Notes under the pieces: model-generated
What the model was told of the DNA's origin: nothing
The model's database searches: none
What the model saw: only the letters and a program-made list of their open reading frames with translations
Assembly (NCBI RefSeq): GCF_006742205.1
Contig: NZ_AP019721.1
Span: 744,001 to 808,000, forward strand
Length of the DNA stretch: 64,000 nucleotides
Reading direction: 5' to 3'
Source of the DNA: Staphylococcus epidermidis
GTDB taxonomy: Bacteria > Bacillota > Bacilli > Staphylococcales > Staphylococcaceae
Shown here: positions 33,219 through 42,030 of the stretch, one piece after another
How positions within the stretch are numbered: the first letter of the stretch is position 1
Layout of the letters: each line of letters starts with the position of its first letter
Made by a program: the position numbers and the translations under genes

Positions 33219-33950
33219 ATGAAATTTGCTGTTATCACTGATATTCATGGAAACTTTGATGCGCTTCAAACTGTTTTAGATGATATTGATAGTAGAGATG
33301 ATATCGAAAAAATTTATAACCTAGGTGATAACATAGGGATTGGACATGAGACAAATAAAGTACTGGATACTATATTTGACCGGGATGATATGGAAATGAT
33401 TGCAGGTAATCATGATGAAGCTATTATGTCACTCGTCAATGGAACACCTTATCCTGAAGATTTAAAAGGGAAATTTTATGAGCATCATCAATGGATAGAA
33501 GGACATTTAGATGAGTCCTATTACGATGAAATTAATCAATTGCCTAGATATATTGAAATGACCATAAAAGGGAAAAAGATTTTATTTATTCATTATGAAA
33601 TTGAAAATGATAAAATGTCAGCTCCTATTGATGAACAACCTTTTGCACCTATTACAAAAGATGACGAACAAGCTATTTCTGAATTATTTAAAGACAAAGA
33701 AGCCGATTTAATTTTATTTGGACATAACCATAGGTTGCATATGTTTGATGATAAATCAACAGTATATTTTAATCCTGGATCAGTAGGTTTGAACAATGGT
33801 TCAAACACCGTATATGGTATTATTACCGTTAATGAAAAAGGAATTTCAGTAGAGAGAGTGAAATTAGCGTACAATAATGAAGAATTTTTAGCAGGATTTG
33901 AAGAAAAGCAAGTACCAGCTAGAGAATTTATATTTAAGAATTTCATTTAA
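33219..33950 (+). CDS. YfcE/MJ0936-type metallophosphoesterase
   Basis: A 243-residue calcineurin-like metallophosphoesterase. The five metal-site motifs are in order: DIHGNFD near residues 8-14, GDNIG, GNHDE, a single His later on, and GHNH. Family members are phosphodiesterases with broad substrate use in vitro; the natural substrate is unknown. I chose ATG 33219 because AAGGGAG (33204-33210) lies before it, and the first residues MKFAVITDIHGN are the family's normal N-terminus. The open frame extends far upstream but that part overlaps the leader of the divergent gene and is not a real extension. Confidence 0.88.
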   Translation: MKFAVITDIHGNFDALQTVLDDIDSRDDIEKIYNLGDNIGIGHETNKVLDTIFDRDDMEMIAGNHDEAIMSLVNGTPYPEDLKGKFYEHHQWIEGHLDESYYDEINQLPRYIEMTIKGKKILFIHYEIENDKMSAPIDEQPFAPITKDDEQAISELFKDKEADLILFGHNHRLHMFDDKSTVYFNPGSVGLNNGSNTVYGIITVNEKGISVERVKLAYNNEEFLAGFEEKQVPAREFIFKNFI

Positions 33951-34027
33951 AGTAAGATGTTTATATGTGAAAAAGTAAATATTGAGATAGATTCATCTGA
34001 AATTTATAAAACCTATTGAAAATTTTT

Positions 34028-34065
34028 AGAGCGTGGGAACATAACTGATGTCCCACGCTCTTAAT
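34028..34065 (+). terminator. Terminator of the metallophosphoesterase gene
   Basis: AGAGCGTGGGA (34028-34038) pairs with TCCCACGCTCT (34051-34061), 12-base loop, then TTAATATATA. Confidence 0.85.
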
Positions 34066-34210
34066 ATATAGAATGATTGAAATGGGGTTCTACTCACAAA
34101 AACTCTCTTTTAAATTAAGATAAGATTTTTAGGTTGAGTCTTTGAATGAAATAGAACCTTCAATCTACATCTTTATTTATATTTAAAAAGTATCGATAGA
34201 AATAAACTCA

Positions 34211-35164
34211 CTAATGAGAGTGTTCATGTATACCTGAGCACAATGTTGATTCATCGTGTTTGTGTTCTGGTGTTTCAAGTTGTATTGTCATATGCTGAAT
34301 ATTTAATTGCAATAGGTCACTTTCGATTGACTTTAACATTGTTTCACACGTTTGAACTGATAAATATTCTGGTACAACTGCATGACAACTTAATGCATTC
34401 ATATCATTTGAAATGGTCCATACATGACAATCATGTACATTTTGAATTCTTTCATCTTTACTAATTGCTTTAATTACAGCATTTAAATCTATATCATTAG
34501 GCGTTCCTTCCATCAATATGTTAAGGGATGATTTAGAAATGCCGTAAGCACTTTTTAAAATAATTAACGAAACTAAAATACTAGCTATAGGATCCGCTAT
34601 TGTAAAATTAAAGCCCCAAATTAAAAGAGAAGCAACGATTGCGCCAACAGAGCCGAACAAGTCTCCAAGTACATGTAAAAATGCGCCTCTCATATTAAGG
34701 TTGTGAGAGGTATCTCCTCCTTTAAACATAAGTATCGCTACAATGATATTTACCATAAGACCAATCACACTAATGATGAACATTTCCTTCGATTGAACCT
34801 CAGGAGGTTCTAAAAATCTTCGTATCGCTTCGATTATTATAATAATACTGATGATAAATAGGGTAACTCCATTGAAAAGTGCTGCTAAAATCTCAAAACG
34901 CTTGTAACCATATGTTTTACTTTTTGTAGCATGCTTTTCAGCATATATAAAAGCTATAAGAGCTACTCCTAAGGATATAGCGTCACTTAGCATGTGAAAA
35001 CCATCAGACAATAATGCTAGACTATTTGCTAAAAACCCACCTATAATTTCTACAAGCATGAAGAGACTAATGATAATGAAAGAAAACATGAGTACCTTTT
35101 TATTATCTGTATGAACGTGTCCGTGTGCATGAGAATGATGATGTTGATGATTATGATTTGTCAT
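34211..35164 (-). CDS. czrB: Zinc/cobalt efflux protein CzrB (CDF family)
   Basis: A 317-residue cation diffusion facilitator with six membrane helices and a C-terminal cytoplasmic domain. The N-terminus is His-rich (MTNHNHQHHHSHAHGHVH). The transport-site pairs are visible in helices 2 and 5 as the HMLSDAIS and HVLGDLFGS segments (HxxxD). It pumps zinc out using the proton gradient. The open frame extends 25 codons upstream but the MTNHNH start at 35164 is the family norm, and it lies within the last codons of czrA, overlapping it by 14 bases. Transcription is controlled by CzrA. Confidence 0.9.
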   Translation of the reverse strand: MTNHNHQHHHSHAHGHVHTDNKKVLMFSFIIISLFMLVEIIGGFLANSLALLSDGFHMLSDAISLGVALIAFIYAEKHATKSKTYGYKRFEILAALFNGVTLFIISIIIIIEAIRRFLEPPEVQSKEMFIISVIGLMVNIIVAILMFKGGDTSHNLNMRGAFLHVLGDLFGSVGAIVASLLIWGFNFTIADPIASILVSLIILKSAYGISKSSLNILMEGTPNDIDLNAVIKAISKDERIQNVHDCHVWTISNDMNALSCHAVVPEYLSVQTCETMLKSIESDLLQLNIQHMTIQLETPEHKHDESTLCSGIHEHSH

Positions 35165-35492
35165 TAGAAATTCCACCTTCACTAGGATGTTTGGCGTGGT
35201 GAATGGCTTGTTTAAGTAAAGTTGAAACGTGTATATCATCTATAGAATAAATCATTGATTGCCCTTGTCTTTTAGATTTAACAAGATGAGTGCTTTTAAG
35301 TAGTTTCAATTGATGTGATACATTTGATTGAGTCATATTTAAAGAATGTGAAATATGTCCAACACTTGCTTCACCGTTTTCAAGAAACTCCATTATTCTC
35401 ACACGATTAAAATCACTTAAAGCTTTGAAAATATGAGTGACTTTAATCAATGTATCCTGATTGCTTTCAACGTTAATATGATATCCACTCAT
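35151..35492 (-). CDS. czrA: Zinc-responsive repressor CzrA (ArsR/SmtB family)
   Basis: A 113-residue winged-helix repressor. The DNA-recognition helix is the SVGHISHSLNMTQSNVSHQLK region. The alpha-5 zinc site typical of CzrA is present as the DxH pair in SIDDIHV and the HxxH-type pair in the IHHAKHP region. Zinc binding releases it from its operator and turns on czrAB. I chose the ATG at 35492 with GGAG 12 bases upstream; the in-frame ATG at 35513 has no ribosome binding site and sits next to the operator. It is the first gene of czrA-czrB. Confidence 0.92.
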   Translation of the reverse strand: MSGYHINVESNQDTLIKVTHIFKALSDFNRVRIMEFLENGEASVGHISHSLNMTQSNVSHQLKLLKSTHLVKSKRQGQSMIYSIDDIHVSTLLKQAIHHAKHPSEGGISNDKS

Positions 35493-35511
35493 TGAAAATT
35501 CACACTCCAAC

Positions 35512-35531
35512 ATATGAATATTTGTTCATAT
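35512..35531 (-). promoter_or_regulatory. CzrA operator
   Basis: A 20-base imperfect-spacer palindrome, ATATGAA (35512-35518), six bases, then TTCATAT (35525-35531). TGAA-N6-TTCA is the hallmark of ArsR/SmtB zinc sensors. It lies just upstream of czrA. Confidence 0.85.
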
Positions 35532-35636
35532 ATTAATATAATGAGAAGATTGAAATATGTCAATAATACACTAACGTTTAATATTCTCTTGAAGTGGTAA
35601 ATACTAAGTACGATTTTTTGAAGGAGGACGTTTGAA

Positions 35637-36293
35637 ATGAGTATTTTAGTTATTGGAGCAAATGGAGGCGTAGGTTCTAAACTAGTAAGTCAATTAAATG
35701 AAGAACACGTTGATTTTACAGCTGGTGTACGTAAGGAAGATCAAGTTAAAGAATTAGAAAATAAAGGGATTAAAGCTACATTAATAGATGTAGAAAAAAA
35801 TAGTATTAATGATTTAAAAAATATCTTTACAGATTATGATAAAGTTATCTTTTCAGTTGGATCTGGTGGAAGCACTGGAGCGGATAAAACAATCATTGTT
35901 GATTTAGATGGTGCTGTAAAAACAATTAAAGCTAGTAAAGAAGCGGGTATCAAACATTATGTTATGGTATCAACATACGATTCTAGACGTGAAGCATTCG
36001 ATGCGAGTGGAGATTTAAAACCGTATACAATTGCAAAGCATTATGCTGATGATTACTTAAGAACATCAGATCTTAATTATACAATTGTACATCCAGGTTC
36101 ACTTACAGATGATGCTGGAACTGGAAAAATAGAAGCTGATTTATATTTCGACAAAGCAGGATCAATTCCACGTGAAGATGTTGCTACAGTTTTAAAAGAA
36201 GTAGTAACTTCTGATGGTTTTAATAATCAAGAATTCCAAATTTTAAGTGGCAATCATGGTGTTAAAGATGCATTGAAAAACTATGAATCTTAA
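35637..36293 (+). CDS. NAD(P)-binding oxidoreductase, YwnB-like atypical SDR
   Basis: A 218-residue atypical short-chain dehydrogenase/NAD(P)H-binding protein. The dinucleotide-binding GxxGxxG is GANGGVG at residues 7-13, after strand 1. It lacks the classical YxxxK and Ser catalytic set in standard spacing; a YTIAKHYADDYL segment is the likely equivalent. Substrate unknown; related proteins include YwnB and flavin-reductase-like SDRs. AAGGAGG precedes the ATG. It is monocistronic, divergent from czrA and followed by a strong hairpin. Confidence 0.8.
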   Translation: MSILVIGANGGVGSKLVSQLNEEHVDFTAGVRKEDQVKELENKGIKATLIDVEKNSINDLKNIFTDYDKVIFSVGSGGSTGADKTIIVDLDGAVKTIKASKEAGIKHYVMVSTYDSRREAFDASGDLKPYTIAKHYADDYLRTSDLNYTIVHPGSLTDDAGTGKIEADLYFDKAGSIPREDVATVLKEVVTSDGFNNQEFQILSGNHGVKDALKNYES

Positions 36294-36423
36294 AATTTAA
36301 AATTAAGTACGTATTAAAAATTATTTGTCTTTTATAATACAACTTGATACAAAGTTCGTTCCTATTATCGTTAGAATTGTTGTAATTTGTTTTTAAATAC
36401 TTCAATTTCTAATCAGTATTTGA

Positions 36424-36468
36424 GGGGGCAAGATAAGGAAATCAAAAGTCTTATCTTGTTCCCTTTTT
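36424..36468 (+). terminator. Terminator after the YwnB-like gene
   Basis: A 14-pair stem with two G-T pairs (36424-36437 with 36450-36463), 12-base loop, then TTTTTAT. The rest of 36469-36934 holds no gene I can support. Confidence 0.85.
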
Positions 36469-36934
36469 ATATTCAAAGTTAAATATTTTAATGAGTATAA
36501 TTATACTAAATTTTCTACTTTTAAATGAACTTGAAAAGAGTGTAATGCTTGATTCTATTGAATCCAATTTAAAGCATTGTTATTTTAAAGGATCATTTTC
36601 AGAAAATAATGGTATAGTAATCAATAAAACGCTTTATTAGATTAGTAAAAATGATGCTATTCAATTTATTAGGCAGTTGATATAATATGTAAGAATCCTA
36701 CGTCAAATGGACACAGGATAGAAAGTTTATAAAATGATAGTATATTCATATAGTAGTTTGTGAAATAATCATATATGCTACACTCAATACGAGTGAGAAA
36801 GATAGTTAGCTTCAAATACATATCTTAAAAGAAGGGCTATGTTGTATCAAAAGTAGTTTTATTATTTAACATTGTGTGATATTCAAGCATAGATAATGAT
36901 TTAAGTTTAAGCTTTTAATAATGGAGGTGTGAAC

Positions 36935-37873
36935 ATGCCGTTATTTTTAAAACCCATTTTTCTGGATAAAGTATGGGGCAGTGATAATCTTCGTCAATTT
37001 GGGTATCAACTACCTAATAATCACATAGGTGAATGTTGGGGAATTTCAGCACATCCACACGGAAAAAGTGTGATTGAAAATGGTATATTTGCTGGTCAAA
37101 CATTGGATCAAGTATGGAACAATCATAGAGAAATATTTGGAGATTTTCCAAGTAAAGATTTTCCATTAATGGCTAAAATTGTAGATGCTGCTGCGCCATT
37201 GTCTATTCATGTACATCCCGACGATTCTTATGCATATGAACACGAAGAAGGTCAATATGGAAAATCTGAATGTTGGTACATCATTGAAGCTGATGAAGGT
37301 GCAAAGATTACTATAGGTACGTATGCGAAATCTCGTGATGAATTTGAAGAGCAATTGGAGCAAGGTACATTTGAAAATTATTTGAGAACAATACAAGTGC
37401 AACCAGGTGATTTTTACTTTATACCAGCTGGAACGATACATTCTATAGGTGCAGGCATTATGGCGTATGAAGTCATGCAATCATCAGATATTTCATACAG
37501 AATTTATGATTATCATAGAAAAACTGATAATAGCGAGGAACGTGAATTAAATATAGATAAGGCATTAGATGTTATTAATTATTCAAATGAACTACCTAAT
37601 ATCACTCCTCAAAATGAAGTGATAGAAAATCACAATTGTACACATATTGTATCTAGTGATTTTTTTACTATGGTTAAGTGGGATATTTCTGGAACTCTAA
37701 ATTATATGAAGCCTAGAGAATTTTGTCTTGTTTCTGTTTTAGATGGACAAGGTAAACTTATTGTAGATGGTGATATATATGAAATATCTAAAGGTTCAAA
37801 CTTTGTGTTAACTTCCGAAGATTTAGATAGTGTTTTCGAAGGAGATTTTAAACTAATCATTAGTTACATTTAA
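36935..37873 (+). CDS. manA: Mannose-6-phosphate isomerase ManA (class I)
   Basis: A 312-residue cupin-fold zinc enzyme that interconverts mannose 6-phosphate and fructose 6-phosphate. Metal ligands are in the SIHVHPDD and GKSECWY segments, with another His in IPAGTIHSIGAG. The length is typical of Firmicutes ManA. GGAGGTG (36923-36929) precedes the ATG at 36935; the GTG at 36929 is too close to that site. A small membrane-protein gene follows 54 bases later in the same direction. Confidence 0.92.
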   Translation: MPLFLKPIFLDKVWGSDNLRQFGYQLPNNHIGECWGISAHPHGKSVIENGIFAGQTLDQVWNNHREIFGDFPSKDFPLMAKIVDAAAPLSIHVHPDDSYAYEHEEGQYGKSECWYIIEADEGAKITIGTYAKSRDEFEEQLEQGTFENYLRTIQVQPGDFYFIPAGTIHSIGAGIMAYEVMQSSDISYRIYDYHRKTDNSEERELNIDKALDVINYSNELPNITPQNEVIENHNCTHIVSSDFFTMVKWDISGTLNYMKPREFCLVSVLDGQGKLIVDGDIYEISKGSNFVLTSEDLDSVFEGDFKLIISYI

Positions 37874-37927
37874 TATATATTAAAAATATACCAATTTAAG
37901 TATAGGTGATATAAGGAGAGAGGCTTT

Positions 37928-38155
37928 GTGAAGCAATTTATATATATTTCTCTAGTTTGTGGCATTATTTCCGGAGCAGGGATATTTTTACAATTACCAC
38001 ATTATCCATCTATGATGATTCCAAGATTTGTGGCGATTCTTGGAATAATTAGCGCTGCAATCACAATAAGAGATAAGGAAATAAGTGGTATGCTTAAACT
38101 TGGTGGGATAATGATTAATATAATGCCGTTACTTGGGAGTGTCATTGCTAAATAA
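37928..38155 (+). CDS. Small membrane protein of unknown function
   Basis: A 75-residue protein with two to three hydrophobic segments and a short charged loop (IRDKEISG) between them. I do not recognise the family. It starts with GTG at 37928, seven bases after AAGGAGAG (37913-37920), and codon use looks like that of its neighbours. It lies between manA and the tandem EVE protein and is followed by a clear hairpin, so it may share the manA transcript. A GTG start with a good ribosome site and terminator support a real gene. Confidence 0.6.
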   Translation: MKQFIYISLVCGIISGAGIFLQLPHYPSMMIPRFVAILGIISAAITIRDKEISGMLKLGGIMINIMPLLGSVIAK

Positions 38156-38165
38156 AAGATGATGA

Positions 38166-38205
38166 TATGCAAGTGTCTAACGATGATACTTGCATTTTTA
38201 ATTTT
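38166..38205 (+). terminator. Terminator after the small membrane protein gene
   Basis: ATGCAAGTGTC (38166-38176) pairs with GATACTTGCAT (38184-38194), one G-T pair, followed by TTTTAATTTTT. Confidence 0.85.
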
Positions 38206-38387
38206 TAAAATCAACTTTTAATGATAAGTGTTGTTTAGAATAGTGGATGATATTATGATAAAATAAATGAAAATATTTAATAATAATGATGATCACATTA
38301 AAGTGATTACTGATGAAACCCATGGTTGTTTAAAGTGAATGATATGAAAATAGAACATAAATTAATTTTAAGATAAGGAGCATTATA

Positions 38388-39764
38388 ATGACTGAGGAAA
38401 TTAACTATTTTTGGCTTAATTGTGGTTACAATAGATGGAATCATAATGAACCATTAGTGGGACAGACAGCGTTATTTGAATCTGGCGCACATTTTAATCC
38501 TACACAAGGATATAGAGCATTTAAAAAAGCTAAAGCTGGAGATCAAGTGATTTTCTATCAAGTACAAACAGATTCTGGACTTTTAGGTATAGGTGAAATT
38601 ATAAGTGTGCAATCCGGTGCTCAAAATAAAATAAGAGTAGAATTTAAATTTAAAGAAACGCTAAAACCACTTACAACGGATTATCTTAAAAGAAGTGAAA
38701 CACTCGATTTTCGTATGAGTAACATGAGGGAAACACTTTTCAACCAAATCAGAGAGTCAGAATTTGAGTTAATAGTTAGTTTAGGTAAAGGAAAATCGAA
38801 AATTCCTCGATATTTTTTATTAGCAGAAACAGAAGCGTTTGAACCTGGTAAAAACTATACTATATTTACTCATACATTTAATGGAATCAAAAGGAATGGT
38901 TATCATTTTTACACTCAACTAGAGGTGGGTGATAACATTATTATATATAATAAATATCAAAACCAATCGGTTATCGGTATTGGCGAAGTATCAAAGCATA
39001 TACATGAGAAACCACCTATACCAGGTCGAACGAATAGTACAGCTATTGAAATTTTTTATGAGAAAGATATCAAGCCCATTTCATTAGGTCATTTAAATAA
39101 ACATCCTAAATTGAAGAATCTGTACTTTTTACAAGAAAATGCGAAACAGTCAATAGCAAGTATGTCACAAGCTCAATACGATGCCATTTTGGACATGAGT
39201 ATGAATAATGGTATTAAACATCCTTTTGAAACAGTAAAAAAAGCAGAACTATCAACTCAAAATGCTGAAGATGATAGTTTAAAACCTTTTGTATTATTAG
39301 TTGTTGAACAAAAAGGAGAAGGCTTAAAGGCAGCTGAAGAATTACTCCAAAAAACAAATGCAAACCCTGTGATTACTAGCGGACATCCAGATTTTACTGA
39401 AGATATGCTTTATGGTAAATATTTACCTAATGAGTCAGGAGCGCTATATTATCGTGAAGGATTCATCACACATCTAATGCCTAAGAAAGATAAAAGTTAT
39501 TTAGTCATTGATAACTTCAATCGCATCGATGTAGATATTTTCCAAACATATATTAATGTACTTGAAGGCTATGAAGTGACATTACCGAGATATAATAAAG
39601 ATGGAAGCATGATTAAGTGGTCAAAAAATAAAGATTCTTTTTATCATTTTAATCCTAATTGGCATATTGTTGGTATTACATATGACTCTATAGAAAAAAT
39701 TAAGCAAAAATATTCGTCACAGTTTTTAAAATATACGCGTATCGTCAAAGTGAATCATGACTAA
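38388..39764 (+). CDS. Tandem EVE-domain protein with a degenerate McrB-like AAA+ domain
   Basis: A 458-residue protein in three parts. Residues 1-140 and about 150-275 look like two EVE (PUA-like) domains; they share a GDxxIxY...GIGE core at residues 51-70 and 181-200. Residues 297-455 resemble the McrB-type AAA+ domain: SGHPDFTEDMLYGKYLP (331-347), LVIDNFNR (372-379), LEGYEVTLP (392-400) and NWHIVG (424-429). The three ATPase motifs are broken: the Walker A position reads EQKGEGLK (307-314), Walker B has Asn for the usual Glu, and the sensor-1 Asn is missing. EVE domains in related proteins bind modified bases. No McrC is next to it. AAGGAG precedes the ATG. Function unknown. Confidence 0.8.
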   Translation: MTEEINYFWLNCGYNRWNHNEPLVGQTALFESGAHFNPTQGYRAFKKAKAGDQVIFYQVQTDSGLLGIGEIISVQSGAQNKIRVEFKFKETLKPLTTDYLKRSETLDFRMSNMRETLFNQIRESEFELIVSLGKGKSKIPRYFLLAETEAFEPGKNYTIFTHTFNGIKRNGYHFYTQLEVGDNIIIYNKYQNQSVIGIGEVSKHIHEKPPIPGRTNSTAIEIFYEKDIKPISLGHLNKHPKLKNLYFLQENAKQSIASMSQAQYDAILDMSMNNGIKHPFETVKKAELSTQNAEDDSLKPFVLLVVEQKGEGLKAAEELLQKTNANPVITSGHPDFTEDMLYGKYLPNESGALYYREGFITHLMPKKDKSYLVIDNFNRIDVDIFQTYINVLEGYEVTLPRYNKDGSMIKWSKNKDSFYHFNPNWHIVGITYDSIEKIKQKYSSQFLKYTRIVKVNHD

Positions 39765-39844
39765 TCGTGTTATCAGTCGTATGAAGAACACATAACTGAT
39801 TCATTTTATAGAGTAGGTTATAACTATATATTTCCTAGTGATTT

Positions 39845-39892
39845 AAACCTTGTTAAGTTAGAATGATGTTAACTTAATAAGGTTTATTTATT
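39845..39892 (+). terminator. Hairpin after the tandem EVE gene
   Basis: A 16-pair stem (39845-39860 with 39870-39885) with one G-T pair, followed by ATTTATTAT. The T run is weak. Confidence 0.65.
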
Positions 39893-39944
39893 ATACCTAA
39901 ATGGGAATATAAATAATTAAGCAATGAAAAAGGAGTGTATACAC

Positions 39945-40355
39945 ATGCCAATAATTTATTATGATGGAAATTGTGTTTATTGTTATAACTATGCAATTTG
40001 GTTAATTCAAAACGGACTTTCACATAAATATGAGTTTGCAACAATTAAAGGTCAAATAGGTAAACAATTTTTTGAAAATTATCCTGATGCTCAAAATAAG
40101 AATAGTGTTATTCTTCAAAAAGGAAATCATTTAGAATTTGAATCACAGGCTGTTGCAACATTGATATCGTCACTACCTAATCACTCTAAATTTCTTGGAA
40201 TAGGATTAAGATTAATTCCTAAACCACTAAGAGATTTAGGATATCGATTATTTGCAAATAATCGAGATAAAATGTGGAAAACACATTGGCACAAGCCAAC
40301 TGATTATGAAAAATCATTTTTTCTTGATGATAATGAAAAAATCAAACTAACCTAA
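39945..40355 (+). CDS. DCC-family thiol-disulfide oxidoreductase-like protein
   Basis: A 136-residue protein of the DCC (DUF393) family, which has a thioredoxin-like fold. The signature is IYYDGNCVYC at residues 4-13, with the CxxC at residues 10 and 13. A second, basic segment (RDKMWKTHWH) is near residue 109. Redox activity is inferred from the CxxC; a partner is unknown. I chose ATG 39945 with AGGAG (39931-39935) nine bases upstream. Confidence 0.82.
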   Translation: MPIIYYDGNCVYCYNYAIWLIQNGLSHKYEFATIKGQIGKQFFENYPDAQNKNSVILQKGNHLEFESQAVATLISSLPNHSKFLGIGLRLIPKPLRDLGYRLFANNRDKMWKTHWHKPTDYEKSFFLDDNEKIKLT

Positions 40356-40484
40356 TTGATAAAATATAATTTAATTGATAATAAAAGAAGATGAACAAGC
40401 TCAAAATTAAGATCATTTAGGCAGATGTTTTGAGAAATTAAAGTATTATTTATTTTGTCTCTTAGTGTTATTTTACTTTACAAA

Positions 40485-40499
40485 TTAGAATTATTATAA
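40485..40499. promoter_or_regulatory. PerR box upstream of dps/mrgA
   Basis: TTAGAATTATTATAA matches the PerR consensus TTATAATNATTATAA at all but one of 14 fixed positions. It lies about 45 bases before the Dps start and suggests peroxide- and manganese-dependent repression. Confidence 0.75.
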
Positions 40500-40542
40500 T
40501 ATAATAACCATTGTAAAAATGAGGTTCGAAGGAGTGTTTGAT

Positions 40543-40989
40543 ATGAGTCAACAACAAGATGTAGTCAAAGAATTAAATCAACAAGTCGCAAACTGGACGG
40601 TAGCTTATACAAAGTTGCATAATTTCCATTGGTACGTTAAAGGTCCTAATTTCTTTTCTTTACACACAAAATTCGAAGAATTATACAATGAAGCTAGTCA
40701 ATATGTTGATGATTTAGCAGAAAGAATTTTGGCAATAGGTGGTAATCCAATTGGAACACTTTCCGAGTGTTTAGATAAATCAATAGTAAATGAAGCAGGA
40801 AAACATTATTCAGCTGAAGAAATGGTAGAAGAATTGTCTAAAGATTTTTCTAAAATCTCTAAACAATTAGAACAAGCAATTGAAGTGGCGGGAAGTGCTA
40901 GTGATGACGTTTCAGAAGATATGTTTATCGGCATGCAAACTTCAGTTGATAAGCATAATTGGATGTTACAATCTTATTTAGGTCATTAA
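40543..40989 (+). CDS. mrgA: Dps-family ferritin-like DNA-protecting protein (MrgA)
   Basis: A 148-residue Dps/MrgA protein. It forms a shell of 12 subunits that oxidises and stores iron at ferroxidase sites between subunits, and protects DNA from peroxide. The ferroxidase ligands are visible: the KLHNFHWYVKG segment, a His in SLHTKFEELYNE and acidic residues in DDLAERI. I chose the ATG at 40543, after GAAGGAG (40529-40535). The PerR box upstream fits its role in oxidative stress. It ends 70 bases before a strong bidirectional hairpin shared with deoD. Confidence 0.92.
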   Translation: MSQQQDVVKELNQQVANWTVAYTKLHNFHWYVKGPNFFSLHTKFEELYNEASQYVDDLAERILAIGGNPIGTLSECLDKSIVNEAGKHYSAEEMVEELSKDFSKISKQLEQAIEVAGSASDDVSEDMFIGMQTSVDKHNWMLQSYLGH

Positions 40990-41056
40990 TTTTTAATAAC
41001 TTACATTTTAATTTTAAATTGACGATCTCAAATATTTTAAGTGTAGCTATTAGAAA

Positions 41057-41103
41057 AGAGTGGGACGACAAACGCATTTAGTGTTTGTCATCCCACTCTA
41101 TTT
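41057..41103. terminator. Bidirectional terminator between mrgA and deoD
   Basis: AGAGTGGGA (41057-41065) pairs with TCCCACTCT (41091-41099), with an inner GACAAAC/GTTTGTC stem. T-rich sequence follows on both strands, so it can end both convergent genes. Confidence 0.85.
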
Positions 41104-41112
41104 TTATATTTT

Positions 41113-41823
41113 CTATTCAGCTATTTCGAGCGCTATTTCCATCATTTGAGTAAATGATGTTTGTCTCTCTTCTGCACTAGTGGCTTCATCTCTTAGAATA
41201 TGATCACTTACTGTAAAAATACCTAAAGCCTTTTTATTTGCATGGATGGCATTTAAATATAGACCTGCAGATTCCATTTCGATACCTAAGATACCCATCT
41301 TTTTCCATGAATCATTAAAAGTTGAATCAGCATTATAAAATGTATCAGATGACAAAACGTTACCTACATGTGATATGGCACCAATTTCATCAGCAGCTTT
41401 CTTAGCTTTAGCTACTAGATTAAAATCAGCAATAGGCGCAAAGTGACCCGGTATATTAAATTGATCAACATAATTTGAGTTTGTGGAAGCGGCTTGTGCA
41501 ATAATCACATCATATAAATTGACATCTTCTTGAAGAGCGCCACATGAACCTACGCGAATGATTGTATCCACATCAAAGAAATGGTAAAGTTCATAAGAAT
41601 AAATACCAATACTTGGAATTCCCATCCCAGAGCCCATCACAGAAACTTCTTTGCCTTTATAAGTTCCTGTGTAACCAAACATATTACGTACTGTATTGAA
41701 TTGTTCAACATTTTCTAAAAAATTTTCAGCAATATATTGAGCACGTAATGGATCGCCTGGCATTAATACAGTTTTAGCTATTTTAACTCCATTTGGGTTA
41801 ATGTGAGGTGTACTTTCTGTCAT
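41113..41823 (-). CDS. deoD: Purine nucleoside phosphorylase DeoD
   Basis: A 236-residue hexameric-type purine nucleoside phosphorylase, releasing the base and (deoxy)ribose 1-phosphate. Family segments GSGMGIPSIGIYSYEL, RVGSCGAL and GIEMESAGLYL are present; the last binds the ribose. AAGGAGAAG precedes the ATG at 41821-41823. It is transcribed away from deoC-pdp-deoB, so the two units probably share a control region between 41824 and 42030, where no regulator gene lies. Confidence 0.93.
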   Translation of the reverse strand: MTESTPHINPNGVKIAKTVLMPGDPLRAQYIAENFLENVEQFNTVRNMFGYTGTYKGKEVSVMGSGMGIPSIGIYSYELYHFFDVDTIIRVGSCGALQEDVNLYDVIIAQAASTNSNYVDQFNIPGHFAPIADFNLVAKAKKAADEIGAISHVGNVLSSDTFYNADSTFNDSWKKMGILGIEMESAGLYLNAIHANKKALGIFTVSDHILRDEATSAEERQTSFTQMMEIALEIAE

Positions 41824-42030
41824 AATATATCTTCTCCTTAATAGTCAGTTCGCAATATCATTATAACCGTTATATTACCATTTTAAGATAACATTTGTTT
41901 ATCTTTTTTGCGAATTTTTGTACTATATAATTGAAGGTAAATATGTTTTGTTTTTTAACGATATATTAAAGTTATATGAAGATTTATTATTTGGAGATAG
42001 TAATAAACTAAAAAACATGGAGGAAAAATG

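Noticed and set aside
36491..36640. 49-codon frame in the gap before manA
   Set aside because: No ribosome binding site and no recognised family; kept only as a possible gene fragment.
38388..39764. Calling the EVE protein an active McrBC system
   Set aside because: The ATPase motifs are degenerate and no McrC gene is nearby, so restriction activity is not supported.
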